Shown: positions 48,937 to 61,621, numbered from the stretch's first letter. The stretch: DNA of 64,000 nucleotides from Neurospora tetraspora (GCF_033439725.1 NW_026944386.1:930001-994000); one strand, 5' to 3'. The notes: generated from the sequence alone by a model not told the origin. A program made the numbers and translations.

Positions 48937-51419
48937 GCTACCTTATAATTGGCTATTTAGTGGTAGTTTATTATTTTTATGGATTTATGATATAGAGAGA
49001 GAGGTATTGGTAGAGTAAGTGTTTACTGCGTTTCTTATTGGTATTAATCTTAACGCTAGTTAAGTTATTAAGTTTGAAGACGACGATGACGAGGTTGTTC
49101 TTGTTGACGAGGCTAATAATGATGAGAATAAATGGGACTATGAGGAGTTTGAGGGATGGGGAGACGATGAGGATTAAAATAATAAGGAAGATTACGAATA
49201 AATACTATATAATAATGTAGTGATAATGTAGATAAAAGACTATGAAGAAATGTGGTGACGATATAAATATGGCCAGATTTGAAAATGTGGGTATCTTGAC
49301 TTATATACAAATATGCAATAAATCTATAGTACTTCTATTTATTAGCTTTTTGGGTGGTAGGCTATATACCCCAAATTTTATTATTAATTGCCCTAGTTTT
49401 GCTAATTGCCCTACTAAACTATTAGTTTCGGCTAATAGTCTGTGGCGTTTCGAGCCCAGACGAGTAGTATTGTAAAGTGCTTCGCTAAGAGCACAGTATT
49501 AAACTCGACTCAGTATAAATGAGGAATAAAATTAATTACTTCAAACGTAAGTAGCGGGCCTGGCAATCTCTCGCTAAGGCGGTGGGCCAATTAGGTTTCG
49601 GGTACGAAGATAGGATATACACCACAAAAGATTCTATTTAAAAAGCCTTTCTTAAAATTAATTTTACGAAATTACTATACCTAATTTAGTTAAATATAAA
49701 TAGATAATTTACCAAACTAATACTTCAAAATTATAAAGAGTATACGTAATTCAAAAATAACCGGCTACCCTATTGTAAATTTATAGAAGAGGTATTTACT
49801 AATAATTAGAGTGCTATTAGGACCTAAGCCGTTACGTTCGGTATTCTACTAGTACGTAAAGACCTACTCACTATAGCGGCGCCGTACGATTCTAATAATT
49901 TTAAAGTAAAGGAAGAGGCTACAATTCCTATTTATATACGTAATAGCAAAAAGAAGGTAACTATTATAGCCATTAATCCCAAGAAGAGGAAGAAGAAGAA
50001 TAATAGTGACGCTATTATCGAATTGTTCAAATATTTAGTAAATACGCTCATTAATAATAAAGAGAAGGAGGAGGACCCGTACCCATAGTTGAAGTAAGCG
50101 GTCGAATTATTTAATTGCGACTAAAATAAGAAGGTCGATAAGGATATTAATAAATTGACTCTACACGAATAGGAAAAATCTGAAACGAAGGCGCACCGTT
50201 TTATTATTATTAATAAGAAAAAAAAGTAAGTATATTTCAAGATTTTAAATAAGAAACTTATTATCGAAAGCGAAAAAGAGGATAAAGAGGAGGAGGAGGA
50301 GGAGGAGGAGGAGGAGGAGGATTTGCCTACGTTATAGTTATAAGAGGAAGATAATTCTTTTAACGTTAATTTAATTAACCCAATATTATACTCGATTATA
50401 TTATAATCTAACGATCCAAATTTATAAATATACTATATTTCAACACACTATAGTAGTTTACTTATATAAATAGGGTACCTATAGACGGGAGGGAATAAGA
50501 AATAGGACCGACCCCGGATTTAATTTTCATTATCTTTTTTATCTTTTCTTTATACCGAAACATTAATACTAAAAAAAATCGTATATACATAAAAAAGGTA
50601 GCGCTATAATTACTAAATTAAATCGAATCGATATATTTATTTTATATCAACTTTAAGGCTCTTTTATAATTAATATAAGTAAATCTATAAATACCCTCGA
50701 TTAATAGTATAAGTCGCTAAAATTATATTAACGGCGCTAATGGGCGCTAAAATTCATTAATATATTAAATATATTATTATATTTTAAATTTAAAAACTTT
50801 CGAAGGCAAGCAATTATAGTCTTTATATATTTATATTCGAAGTACTAATATTATAAAAAAGGCTATATTATAAAGGGTAATCGAACGATTTAAATTTATA
50901 ATTCGATAAATATAATTTTATTCGATTTAAGCTAATTGAAGAGTAATTTAAGCAGCTAGCACTAGAAGTATATATTTATTCCCTAATTTACTAATCCCCC
51001 CTCCTCTCTCCTCTTCTCTCCTCTATACCTCTTCCCTTCTCACGAACTTAATATAATAATCCTTCTACATCCTCTTTATAATATAATTGCAATACCGATT
51101 TATTTAACTATAAATTCCTCCAATCCTCTCCCAATCCTCCATTACAGTAATATTAGAGCGAAGCAATACCGTCTCTACTACAATTCGATACCCCGCAATA
51201 TTTAGAGTAAGCGCTTCCATTTCTTCTCTTTTATTGTATAATAATTCGCTTTCGCCATTCCAATCTAAAATCTAATTAAGCAGAGCGGCAATCGCATACA
51301 CCACTTTCACCTACACCTTTAATATAAAGGAAGGAAAAACTCAATAAATCCTAAACGTCCCTTTTAACTAATTAATAAGTTTTTTAATAATAATCCGAAT
51401 TTAAAAATAGCGAAAGTTA

Positions 51420-51830
51420 TATAACTCTTCAGGGGTTACTAATTTTAACCCAATACGAGTTTATTTAACGAAATAGTATCGTACCCCGCAATATAATATT
51501 AAAAGTTTCGAATTATTATTATAACCTACATTAACAAAGTAAACGTAACCTTTAGGGATAGTAAACCCCTATAGAAAATATAATTCATTACTCTTATATC
51601 GTTAGTAGAACCCTCCTAACCAAATAATATATATATAATACGACCGTCGAAGTTATATACTAATATAACGTTTATAGAAATACCTCTCTTATAATTACGC
51701 TAAACTTTCTATTCATTTACGCCGACCTTCATATCGAAGTATAATCCATCGAAAACTCCTAACACCTTACGAAAATATAGAAAGAATTTCGGGTTAGATT
51801 TAATCTTATAATAGGTTTCGGCGGGAAGAA
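51420..51830 (-). pseudogene. Harbinger-type DDE transposase remnant
   Basis: Reading the minus strand gives, with several stop codons, the order of a DDE_4/Harbinger nuclease: a catalytic-Asp block like GVFDGLYFDMKV, then RNYKRGISINVILVYNFDGR, then EGSTNDIRVM near 51600, and further blocks past 51500. In-frame TAG/TAA codons at former Trp/Gln codons fit RIP. Not functional. Confidence 0.7.
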
Positions 51831-52616
51831 ATATAACCTTTTTAAGCGTAAATATAAAGTACGTATTAAGAACTTCGTAAAAGAAATTATATTCTAATTA
51901 GTTTATACCCTTTATTATTATTATTATATAGATATATACTAACCGGTATACTAATTCCAAACTAAACCCTAAGGTATATACGGTTATACAAAAAGTCAAG
52001 CCTTATACTACCGTAAAAAAAAATAACAAAACCTTCTTGTATATCGAAATTATCTTCGAAGAAGATAATTTAATATAACTACCCAACTATATTACTAACC
52101 CATAAAACGTACGCAACGTCATTCTCACCAATAACTAGAAGCGTCCCGCATAACTGTATAGAAGCTCTACTATTGTAAACTAACTATTCTTAGTACGATT
52201 AATAAGGATACGAGCAGCCTATAGTATTAATAAAGTAATAATAAGTATTATCGTTAGCTTTAATATTAGCTTCTTACGACGTGTATATTGCTTACGACGT
52301 TGGATTAGTACAGCGGGGAGTATAGTAATCGATCTAAGTATTAATATTATTAGGTAGTATTAAAGGTGAGTTACTAATTTTGGTATAAAAGGGTGTATTT
52401 TAGAAGAAATGTGGCCTTTGAAGTGTTTAAAATCAATTTTAGAAGATTTACGATATTTAATTGGCTAGGATACGAATGTGGGGGTAGGAATTTTAGAGAC
52501 CGACTTTTGCAGCGATTTCAATATTAAAAAATTCAGAGTACTTCCAAACACCACTCTGAAATACCCTTGTCAAAAGATTTCAAAACCCCATTTCAGACGC
52601 GCCAAACAGGCCCTTA

Positions 52617-54651
52617 GTCTTCAAACAAGGGGCCTGCTAATATCCCAAGGGCGATAGGGTCCTCTATACTAAATGTTCCTTCCACGCCAACGGCGAGATA
52701 GTTCAATGACACCTCCTCTGTTCGTTCCTCGCTTCGTTCATATGCAATCTGATATCTGCTATCACCATGGATACATCCTTGATGTTATCAGACAGAGTGT
52801 AAGATTCACGGCCTTTTGGGCATGACTTGTTGAACAATGCATCGATTCAAAAGACAAACTCCAGCCAACCGACCATCCCGTTGCGGTAATCTTCCCGCTC
52901 CGTCAACGGCCCGCTTGCATTCCTGTCTGTGTGTCCGTCTTCACGTCGCACAATCGACACCGTATCGTATGCGACTCGCCGGAAATCACCATGCTTATCT
53001 CCTCGCGATATAAACCTCTGAACAATCGCGGCGCTTCTTCGTTCAAAAAGCTCCGCAAAGAGCTTTCATCATCTCCGGAGAGTGGATGGCCAAGTCGCAC
53101 TCAACCTGATATACCTGCCTTCTAACAAACGACCTTCCGCTTTTGCCATGTCTTCCAACGGTCCTTGAGTGCTACGGTAGTCTCGCGACTTCCATGCTAT
53201 ACTTACCTGCTGTCGCGATATCAATATCAAGCACGATTTATCAAATTACCCCTCACGCCGTTTTTAAAAAAGTACGATGCGACACGATATGTTGAGCGGA
53301 CATGTGCGCACATGATAGTGTTGGATGTGTTGCAGCATAGGTAGAGCTTGCGTGGCCGTTCCGGTGCCGCTGTGGACCTCATGAGTCCCAATATCACCTT
53401 TGTCGGAATCCCGGCCGGAGTTCGGTTCGCGAGTGTCTCGGGAGTTTGCCGAAGGGTGTCGGCACGAACAGCAATTCCTTCGGAACACGGAAGAGGGAGC
53501 ACGCTTTTCTTCATTTCTTTTCTGGCGATCCCTCCCGGGGCACGTGCCCCGGTAGGGGTAGGGGTGCCCACGTAAGCTTCGGAAGGGAAGAATATACCTA
53601 GCGTAAATAGAAGTCGTGACACCTCAAAGCGGGCATAACACCAGAATGGGATTAAAGGGGTGGAATCCCTTCTCCAGTGTCATCATGAGGCTTTACAGTT
53701 CAATACTGGTTTGTTTGTTTGTTAGCATGGGACTTCTTCCGGCTTTGAACGTGCAATCTAGAGGATATGATTGGTCCAAATGGTCGAAAAACCAGAGAGC
53801 TTCAGAGCAGCCTCCTCAGTATTCCAGAGGCAATGCCGAAAAGCGAAATAGTTCCAGCGCTTTTCCAGGACTTTTATCGTCAAAGTCCACCAAACTAAAC
53901 TTCAGAAGGAAAAGTGTCTGTCGAAGTACCACGCCAACAATCAAACCAGGGTTGGAGTGTATAGCGCCCAGTGACTAAAGACTGCGGCTGAATGAAGCAT
54001 TGTCTCGGTATTTCCGTCGTTCGTGATTTACTTCGTGTTTCTTTGGCTTCAGCTCAAATACCAAAACCACGAAGCTCGCATCGGGCTTATTACGTAGGTA
54101 GACCGGAGATATTGTTTCCATTGCTGACAATCTTGGCACGTTGTTGCCAAAGTGACTGGTGTGGGAATAGTCAGTGAGATGTTTTCCACTAACGATAACT
54201 CTCGGCTTCAGTCATATCATTCAATCTCGCTTTCATCTCTCAACACATACAGCCCTCATCTACGAAGGGCTGCAAAAGACAACATCGGACCATAGTAAGT
54301 GGAGTATAACTGTCAAAATGAAGACTGTGTCTTCCCCGGATTTTGCACGCACGGACGGATCCACGGACGGCTCCACGGAAGCCCCCGCCGCCAAGGCATG
54401 TGGAACCGGATGCCGAACGTCCGAACGAACGACGGAGCCGGACGGACCAATGCGGGGAGAAGGGAAGTCGGAGCTGGGCCCGGGAGAAGCGCCGGCTCTT
54501 TGGGAAAGGTTTTTGAGTATTGAATAGACCTGCCTAATCTGGTGGCAAGACATTTGCTTTGGCCAATTTGAGCTGACGGTTTTTGGACTTGGTTCAAGGA
54601 TTGACCGAATCCGCCGTGTCTCTTCATCTCGCACCCAGCCCGGCGCAGTGA
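52617..54651. other. Normal-composition DNA between the two transposon islands
   Basis: GC content returns abruptly to the background level at 52617. Several short frames overlap (53227-53622 minus, 53616-53978 plus, 54174-54527 plus), but none shows a motif or convincing splice structure. Confidence 0.4.
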
Positions 54652-54837
54652 TGAGCTGTCAGATTGGCACCACTACACCAAACTGGCAAAACTGGAGCTC
54701 CGAACTTGTCGGAGTAGTGGCTCAATCAGCCAACATATAATTTGATACACCCCCCCAGCTAAACAGCATTTGTGCTGGAAGCTAGCAATAAAAACCCCTC
54801 GGGGACCTTATTGGGGTTTCTTTACGTGGATAGGCAT

Positions 54838-54915
54838 GTCTATTTGAGTGGGAGTTTCGGTCGAAAAACTCGCGCCCTCAACGCGATTCGAACCTGGTAC
54901 CCCCTGAGCATAAAT
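54838..54915 (-). other. tRNA-like fragment
   Basis: The minus strand contains GGTTCGAATC, a good internal B-box/T-loop, preceded by a variable-arm-like GCTCAGGGGGTACCA and followed by GTTGAGGGCG. A matching 5' half with an A box is not visible, so this is a tRNA relic, part of a SINE, or chance. Confidence 0.3.
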
Positions 54916-54927
54916 TAGACTATTAAT

Positions 54928-55191
54928 TATTAGATTTACTGATGATTTTTTTAATTTTGTGTAGTGTGTGAGACTGACTCGAGCGCTCTAGTATGGAGGG
55001 TTCTGGGGGTAACCTATATTTGCTAAGACTTGTTAATTAGGTGGCTGAGACTCTGGTATCTAGCCCACATCTGGCTAGAATGCTACCCTAGAATTTAATA
55101 TGTTAGATTATAGGTTGGCTAATTGAGCTACTACTCTGACAAGTTCGGAGCTCTAATTTTGCTAGTTTGGTATAGTGGTGCCAATTTGACA
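54928..55191 (-). repeat. Complete LTR-like repeat in inverted orientation
   Basis: This 264-bp segment, read on the minus strand, contains the left tip (54657-54750) joined to the right tip (61443-61616), with RIP-type changes. ATTAA occurs just outside both ends, off by one base on the left. It is probably a solo LTR of the same family inserted in reverse. Confidence 0.7.
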
Positions 55192-56618
55192 ATTAACAGT
55201 CTAATATGTAACCTATTAATATGACGATTAGTACGTTTAAATAGTAAATAATAACCGGATTATAATATCCCTCTTAAAGCCTACTAAAACGAAAGAAAAC
55301 GTCGCTTACTTTAAAGACGGCGACGATTGGTCATAATAAGAGCCTATATTTTAGTCGAAGTATATCCTTAATACCCTTAAGGATTGGCTCTAGGGAAAGA
55401 TTAAAAAGCTTTCCGTACTAATATAGCCTTATCCCAATTACTACCCCTTAATTAAGAAAGTAAAGACCTGTATTAATAATATAGAGGCGGAATTTATACG
55501 TTTCGACGGCGGTATTAATACCCAACTTGTTATCTATAAAGATAGGACTAGCTATAAAGAACCTATTAAATATTGCGATTAAAACAAAATTATAATTGAT
55601 ACCTTCGTTATTAAAGACGACTTTATTAATAAATAGCTCTATAAATTAGAGGTTAGCTTCTATCCCAATAATAAAAAAGATTGGAAGGAGTTCGTAGCTA
55701 ACAATAAGGCTGTACGTGCCTAAATAAGATTGTTAATTAATTATAAATTATAGGATAGAATTATAAGGGAACAATAGGATACCGACAAATAATATTAAAA
55801 TTTCAAATAAATAACGAACTATAAAACGGTCGACGACCAAATTAAAATAAAGAAAATATACTATAAAGCCGTTATTATTCTTACGAAGGAACCTAAGAAT
55901 TAAATTAATTAGCTATAAACTTAGTCTACTGCTATAAATAACGGGTGGAATAAAGGAATTAGTAAAACTCTCGTCGCGAATTTATAGTATTTTGATTTTA
56001 TTAACGCAGTTAGGATCGTCCGCCCTAAGTAGTATAATAGCGCTTAAAAGTTTAATAAAGAGATAGCCGCCAATACTTTTAAATATATAGAAATTTATAA
56101 AGACTTTAAGCGGTATAATATCAATAGCGTTCGTTGCAGGGTTACCGCCGGAGGAAGAGGAGGAATTTATTGTAGTACTTTTAGTATTAGCAAATTTAGT
56201 ATTGAATACGATAGTTAGAAATATAATAGTAATAACTATAATTATATTAGAAATAAAAACGCTCATTATAATAGTAAAAATAAAAAACCTAAGGGCGTAA
56301 GGAAAAGAAAGTTCCCGTCGGATAAATTCGTAATTTAATTGCGTAAGAAGGGTAACAGTATAATATATAAAATATACGAAAGAAACTATTATTTTCTTAA
56401 AGGCTATTAATACGTTAATCTAAACGCGAAGCCTTTATACTTTAGGTTATACCTTTCTATTAAACGCGTTATTAAAACCAACCTTACGAGAAATTTAAAG
56501 TTCGCTAAGGAAGTAATTAAATTCTTTAAGAAGGAAGAGAAAATTGAAAAGAAAGAATTAATATAATTATCGAATTGGGCTTACAAACTAACTTTTTAAA
56601 TTAGCGGGGTATTTAAAA

Positions 56619-57143
56619 GAGAAACTCTATCTACACGGCCATGTTTCTCTATCTGTACCGTACTCCACCCCATCCGACCAATCAAAAGCGCTGCATTCCG
56701 CTCCCCACTTTTCTATCATTTAGTCAGCGCATTTACTTTGCCGATAGGGCATTCGCATTCCCGACAGAGTATTCACAACCCCGAACAGCGCATTCACAGG
56801 CCTAAACAACGTATTCGTAACCCCGACGCCTGACAAGGTATTTCTTCCTCGAGAGCGATTGAAATGACGAAAAAAAATTAATATACAATAGAAACTGATA
56901 TGCGATAGCGTTTGTAATTGACCTGCGACATATATAATGTGCAAATACTCTGTATAGTAATGCGAATACCTTGTCGAGAATGCGAATACGCTGTTCGGGG
57001 GCGCGAATGCCCTATTGGGAATGCGAATGCATTAGAATTTAAGGCGGGGTCAATACGCGGCTGCAGGGTTAGGATTAGAAGTGAGGGAAAAAAGTGGGGT
57101 ACGGTACAGATAGAGAAACATGGCCGTGCAAATAGAGTTTCTC
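56619..57143. mobile_element. hAT-type MITE, 525 bp
   Basis: Inverted tips of about 50 bp (GAGAAACTCTAT.T.CACGG, then CCATGTTTCTCTATCTGTAC) and a perfect 8-bp duplication ATTTAAAA (56611-56618 and 57144-57151) fit a non-autonomous hAT element. Inside, GCATTC/GTATTC-centred units recur about every 23 bp at 56745-56825 and in inverted orientation at 56960-57030, as expected for subterminal transposase-binding sites. GC content is higher than in the surrounding RIP-damaged copia DNA. Confidence 0.85.
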
Positions 57144-60100
57144 ATTTAAAATTAGAGACGAAATTTACCCTCTTAAAAATTTAATAATATTCAATTTAAG
57201 TAATTCGCTTTATATATTTAATAAAATTATTTATTTCCTTTATTTTTATTATATTAATCCGGATAATTTCTGTAAGTTAGCAATATTTAAATAGAGATTA
57301 AAGGGTTTAAAGAGGTCGATATTATTATTAAGAGTAAGAACGGTTCCTTAAAATTACAGCTAAAGGAGGTCGCCTTTTACTTTAATTTTACTACTAATTT
57401 CATTTCTTATTTCTAATTGCGAAGGTAGGGTTTCTATTAGGATTATCGATTACCAAATAATTATTTAAAGAAAGTTAACGGTTTATTCTTTTATTATTTA
57501 AATACTATCTATAATTAAATAGTTATTAAAATTATCTCCCTTTTATTTACTAAAGCCTTATTCGTAGCGCGCTATTATTAAATTAATTTATATACGCAAT
57601 AACCTTCGAAATAATTAGCGGAAATATAGTATTAACGGTTTGGCTACCTAAATCCCTAAGTACTTAATTATTTATAAAACGTTAATAGAGTACGATTATG
57701 TAATATACTTTTAATTAAATACGACGTATATAATATAGTAAAAATAAAATGATAAATTAGTTGCGTTTTGAGAAACCGAGGCTATGGCCTAAAGGAAAGA
57801 TTCGCTATTAATTTCTTTAATTTTAAATTAGAATTTAAAGGATTACACTACCTCTTTTTAATTACTTATTAATAATTAGGTTTAATTTAGGACTACTATT
57901 CATCGAACCGAAAAGCTATTATGATAACTAATACTTTAGTTAATTATATTGAAATGCTTAAGCACCGATATAATATTAACGTTAAGACGGTCGAATATAA
58001 TAACGAATTTATAAATAATAAAATTAAAGATAGATTCGCCCGGTATAATATAGTTCTTAAACCTTCTACTCCTAATACCCAAGTATAGAATAGAAGGGTA
58101 GAATGTTTAGGGGGTATAGTCAAAGAGAAATACCGTACGATATTATTAAATTTAAAAATACTAGAAAGTCTATAGCTAAAAATCACTTACGCGTCCGTTT
58201 ATCTCATGAACCGTTCTCCTCGTTATTTATATAATTAAAAATCCCCCTTCGAACGATTCTATACCTATATCATAAACTAATATAATTAATAAGAATTATA
58301 CAGACTAAATTTAAGCCACCTTCGAATTTATAGGCATAAAGCATTTACTATAATAAATGCTACCTAAAGGAAGAAGTAAAGACTTTAGAAATATAACCTA
58401 AAGGCGTAGATCGATTATTTTATCGGTTACTTAACAACTTTAATTTACTATATATAGAATCCCTATATAAATCGGATCGTTTAAATTAAGGACGTAATAT
58501 TCGACGAGGATATTACCTACTACTTAAACGTTAAAAAGCTTAAAAACAACTTTAAAATTACCAATGGGGAATTCGCTAATTTATTTAATAAATTAAACGA
58601 ACCTACTAATTAACCTTCAGGGATATTTGAACTATCTTATATTGAAAGTTATACGCTATTAAATAACGTTAATAATAGTAATATTAAACCTTTCCTATTA
58701 AGTTTCTTCGATTAAAATTAGGAAAATTATTAAAGAAATTAAGAAGTTTCCTAAGATAAGAGTAATTAATTATAGGAGGTACTAATTTGATAGTTTATTA
58801 ATATTAAAATATCTATTGAATATATTATAAGTATATATTTATTATTTCAATTTACCTCGCTAACCGTACTTCATACTAGCTATTCTATCGACCGAGCTAT
58901 CGATTAGTACATTCGTTATTAAAAATTATAGGAAGTTGCTTTTAATATTAGTAAATTAGCCCAATTAGTAGTTAAAATAAACGAAAAAATATTTATTAAA
59001 ACGGAAATCGAACGGTTAATTATAAAATACAATCGTTTTAATAGGGTATATTAATATAATTTCCCCCTAATATTTAAGAAGTATTACAATTTAGATAACT
59101 ACGTACTTGGCTAATAGTTTAAAGAAGTAGAAGAAATTTACTTTAAAAATTATAAAGATATAAAAACGTAAATTAAAGTAGATAAAAATATTCTCTATTT
59201 TAAACGTAAGCAAATCTTCGATTATATATAGGTTTATACCTATAAGTTCAATAAGAATAGGATATTCAATAAAGCAAAAGCGAAGCTCATTGTAAAAGGT
59301 AATTAATAAAAAAAGATAATAGTTAATATATACGCGTTTACTTTTATAGGTCGATTATTTCGTACTATTATTACTTTCGCTACTTCTTTAAATTTTAAAC
59401 TTATTTAATACAATATAGTTAACGCTTTTATAAATATTTACTTCAGTAAAGAAATTTATATACGTATACTACTAGGGTATCGAATACCCGGGAAGGTTCT
59501 TAAATTTATTAAGGCTTTATATAATTTCCAACGAATTCTCTTATTATAGTAACGAGAATTAAGCGGGGTATTTAAATCGATAGGATTTGAAGCGATCCTT
59601 AAAGACCTATATATTATAAAGAAAGATAGTATTTTAATATTATATTATATTAATAATATCGTGTTTACGTTCAATAAAAGTAAAATAAATAAAGTTAAAA
59701 CATATATAATAGAATTGTAGTTACAATATTATTCAATAGGAGGAAATAAATTCTAATGGTTTTTAAGTATTAAAATTATACGTAATCGAGACTAACGAAA
59801 GATTTAATTGTTTTAAGAGGTATATATCAACAAAATTACTAAATTATTTAAATCTAGCTATCGATTAACTTTAGTACTTATAAGCTATAAGGAATTAATA
59901 CCCTTCGAAGGTATTACTAACTACGTAAAAATACAAGCGTATTAAATTAATATAGGCTCTTTATTGTACGTAATAATTAATATTTAATTAAATATTGCGT
60001 TCTCATTAAATAGATTAGCTAAATAATTATAATCTCAACCTTTCCTACCTAGCGGCGAGCGAAAAGGTTATATAGTATTTAAAAATAATAAAGATATAGG

Positions 60101-60213
60101 TACTCTACTTTAATAAGAGTAATAAATTCGAGATTACTTTTAATACTTCGTTTACTAACAATAAAAATAACCGTAAAAACTCCTAAAGACTTACAATCAA
60201 ACTATATAGTAGT

Positions 60214-60865
60214 GATAGTAGTCTTATTCCCTATGCTAGTAACTATATACTAAGCGCCCGATGGGCATGGGGTCCTTCACCTATTTTCGGAGGGAAAACC
60301 GTACATACTTCCGTCTGCCGGATAAAAACCCCCGCCCCTTGCCCGGCCGCGAGGCCGGCACCTGCGTTTCCTACCGTAACGGTGCTCACCCACCGCTCGG
60401 TGAATAATGACGTTAACGCATCGCCGATATCTTACCATCGACTGATGTGTTATCCCTGAGGGTCGGCTTCGCCGACTCCTTCCTCCTCCAACTCAACTGC
60501 TAGACGGTATTCTCGGAGCCGTCCCACTCTCAATACCCAACCGAGGAGGCGGTCGGCCTGCTCTCCGTCGTCCAAGTATACAGCCAGTTGCTCTTGGCTG
60601 TGCGGCCACTCTTCTTCCCTTATTCGCTGGTTGAATGTCCATAGACAGTCGTAAACCAAGTGTGCAAAGGTCTCCTTGCCCGTCCCGCAAGAGCAGTATG
60701 GTGTTTCGATATCGGGGACCTTCCTTTTAAATAGGAAGGACCGGAGCCCGATTACTTCTGTCCGCGCTTGGATGAGGAGTGAGCTTTTAGCTTTAGAGAG
60801 GGGGCGAGGGTCTTCGCCCTCAGCCTCTTCGTGCCTCCTTTTCTCTCTGGAGCCGACCATATGTC
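60214..60865 (-). mobile_element. 5'-truncated LINE retrotransposon copy
   Basis: A 652-bp GC-rich insert splits the copia RNase H region and is flanked by a 16-bp duplication starting CAAACTATATAG (60198-60213 and 60866-60881). Its minus strand has an open frame (60860-60450) encoding the C-terminal end of a LINE ORF2: SLLIQARTEVIGLRSFLFKR, VPDIETPYCSCGTGKETFAH, LVYDC, i.e. the Cys/His knuckle after RNase H. About 236 bp of 3' UTR follow. The body is not RIP-damaged, in contrast to the host element. Confidence 0.85.
60450..60860 (-). pseudogene. LINE ORF2 C-terminal fragment
   Basis: A 136-codon open remainder with the CxC...H...C knuckle; the catalytic RT and endonuclease are absent because of 5' truncation. 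Confidence 0.8.
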
Positions 60866-61621
60866 CAAACTATATAGTAGTTTAATTCATTAGGGAATAA
60901 TTAAATAAATTATAGTTACTACATCAACGACAGAAGCAGAACTATACGTAATCGAGAAGGTAACCAAAAAAACTCTCTTTATAAACTGACTAATATCGGT
61001 ATTAGGGATGAACTTATTAGAGGATCCTATTCCTACTCTACATTATAATAATTAGTAAACTATTAGGGCATTTATAGAAGAAACGCCTACTTTCAATACA
61101 AAGATGAAGTATATAAATATTTATAAATATTAGTTAAGAAGAGAGATTTTCGAGAAAAAGACTCTTAATATCGAATATTTAGAAACAAAGTTAATGCTAA
61201 TAGATAAATCAATAAAGGTACTAGGTATTCTAAAATATAGGAGATTCAGGGAGTTATTAAGGATAACTAAGGTGCTACTACGGGAAGATAGCAGAAGAGG
61301 AGATAATCCAGTACCGGGAGAGGTAGATTTTGATAATCTAGATAAAATATTAGGTCTAGAAATATAAAACGACGAAATCAATATATAAATAGCTTTACTT
61401 TTAACCTCAAAGAGGAAAAAGAGGTTTATAAGTCAAGGAGTGTATCAAATTCTAGGGTAGCATTCTAACCAGATATAGGCTAGATGCCAGAGTCCCAGCC
61501 ACCTGATTTAACAGGTCTTGGCAAATATAGGTTACCCCCAGAACCCCCCATACCAGAGCGCTCGAGTCAGTCTCACACACTACACAGAATCAAAAAAATC
61601 ACCAGTAAATCTGACATGAGC

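Larger units (their letters stand above)
32304..49467. mobile_element. pogo/Fot1 (Tc1-mariner) DNA transposon, second layer
   Basis: Both ends share an inverted repeat of about 85-95 bp: CTACTC.TCTGGGCTCG, AAACGCCACAGACTATTAGC, then AGGGCAATTAG direct repeats (32304-32400 against 49390-49467). A perfect 11-bp hairpin (CAGACTATTAG / CTAATAGTCTG) lies in the left repeat. A TA follows the right tip and one precedes the left tip by a base, consistent with TA target duplication. Without the LTR elements it is about 3.2 kb. Its right arm (about 49060-49175, plus) encodes an Asp/Glu-rich C-terminal tail. Confidence 0.75.
31725..52613. mobile_element. PIF/Harbinger DNA transposon, outer layer of a four-layer nest
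   Basis: The tips are inverted repeats of about 37 bp beginning GGGCCTGTTTGGCGCGTCTG (31725) and ending with its complement (52613), with one mismatch in the stretch examined. TTA duplications flank it (31722-31724 and 52614-52616). TIR type and 3-bp TTA duplication both fit PIF/Harbinger. Removing the inserted pogo element leaves about 3.7 kb, a normal size. The left arm 31725-32303 and the part 49470-50450 look like remnants of an accessory ORF on the plus strand (Glu-rich run at 50280-50320). The transposase is on the minus strand in the right arm. Confidence 0.85.
54657..61616 (+). mobile_element. RIP-damaged Ty1/copia-containing insertion flanked by TGAGC duplications
   Basis: The unit starts TGTCAGATTGGC and ends AATCTGACA, with TGAGC at 54652-54656 and 61617-61621. 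Plus-strand copia remnants are readable in the usual order. An integrase tail (TPNTQV ... RVECLGG...KEKYRT) lies near 58060-58140. The RT block around 59470-59650 has PGKVLKFIKALYNFQR and LYYINNIVF. RNase H (VTTSTTEAELYVIEKV) lies near 60920-60970, and the C-terminal end (RFRELLRITKV) near 61240. A purine tract (61409-61424) precedes the right end. The two tips are not copies of each other; they look like two halves of one LTR-like repeat of about 265 bp (54657-54751 and 61441-61616). Confidence 0.75.

Noticed and set aside
31725-52613. Starship-type giant transposon
   Set aside because: Length is explained by nested elements; no tyrosine-recombinase captain gene is readable, and the tips and TTA duplication fit Harbinger.
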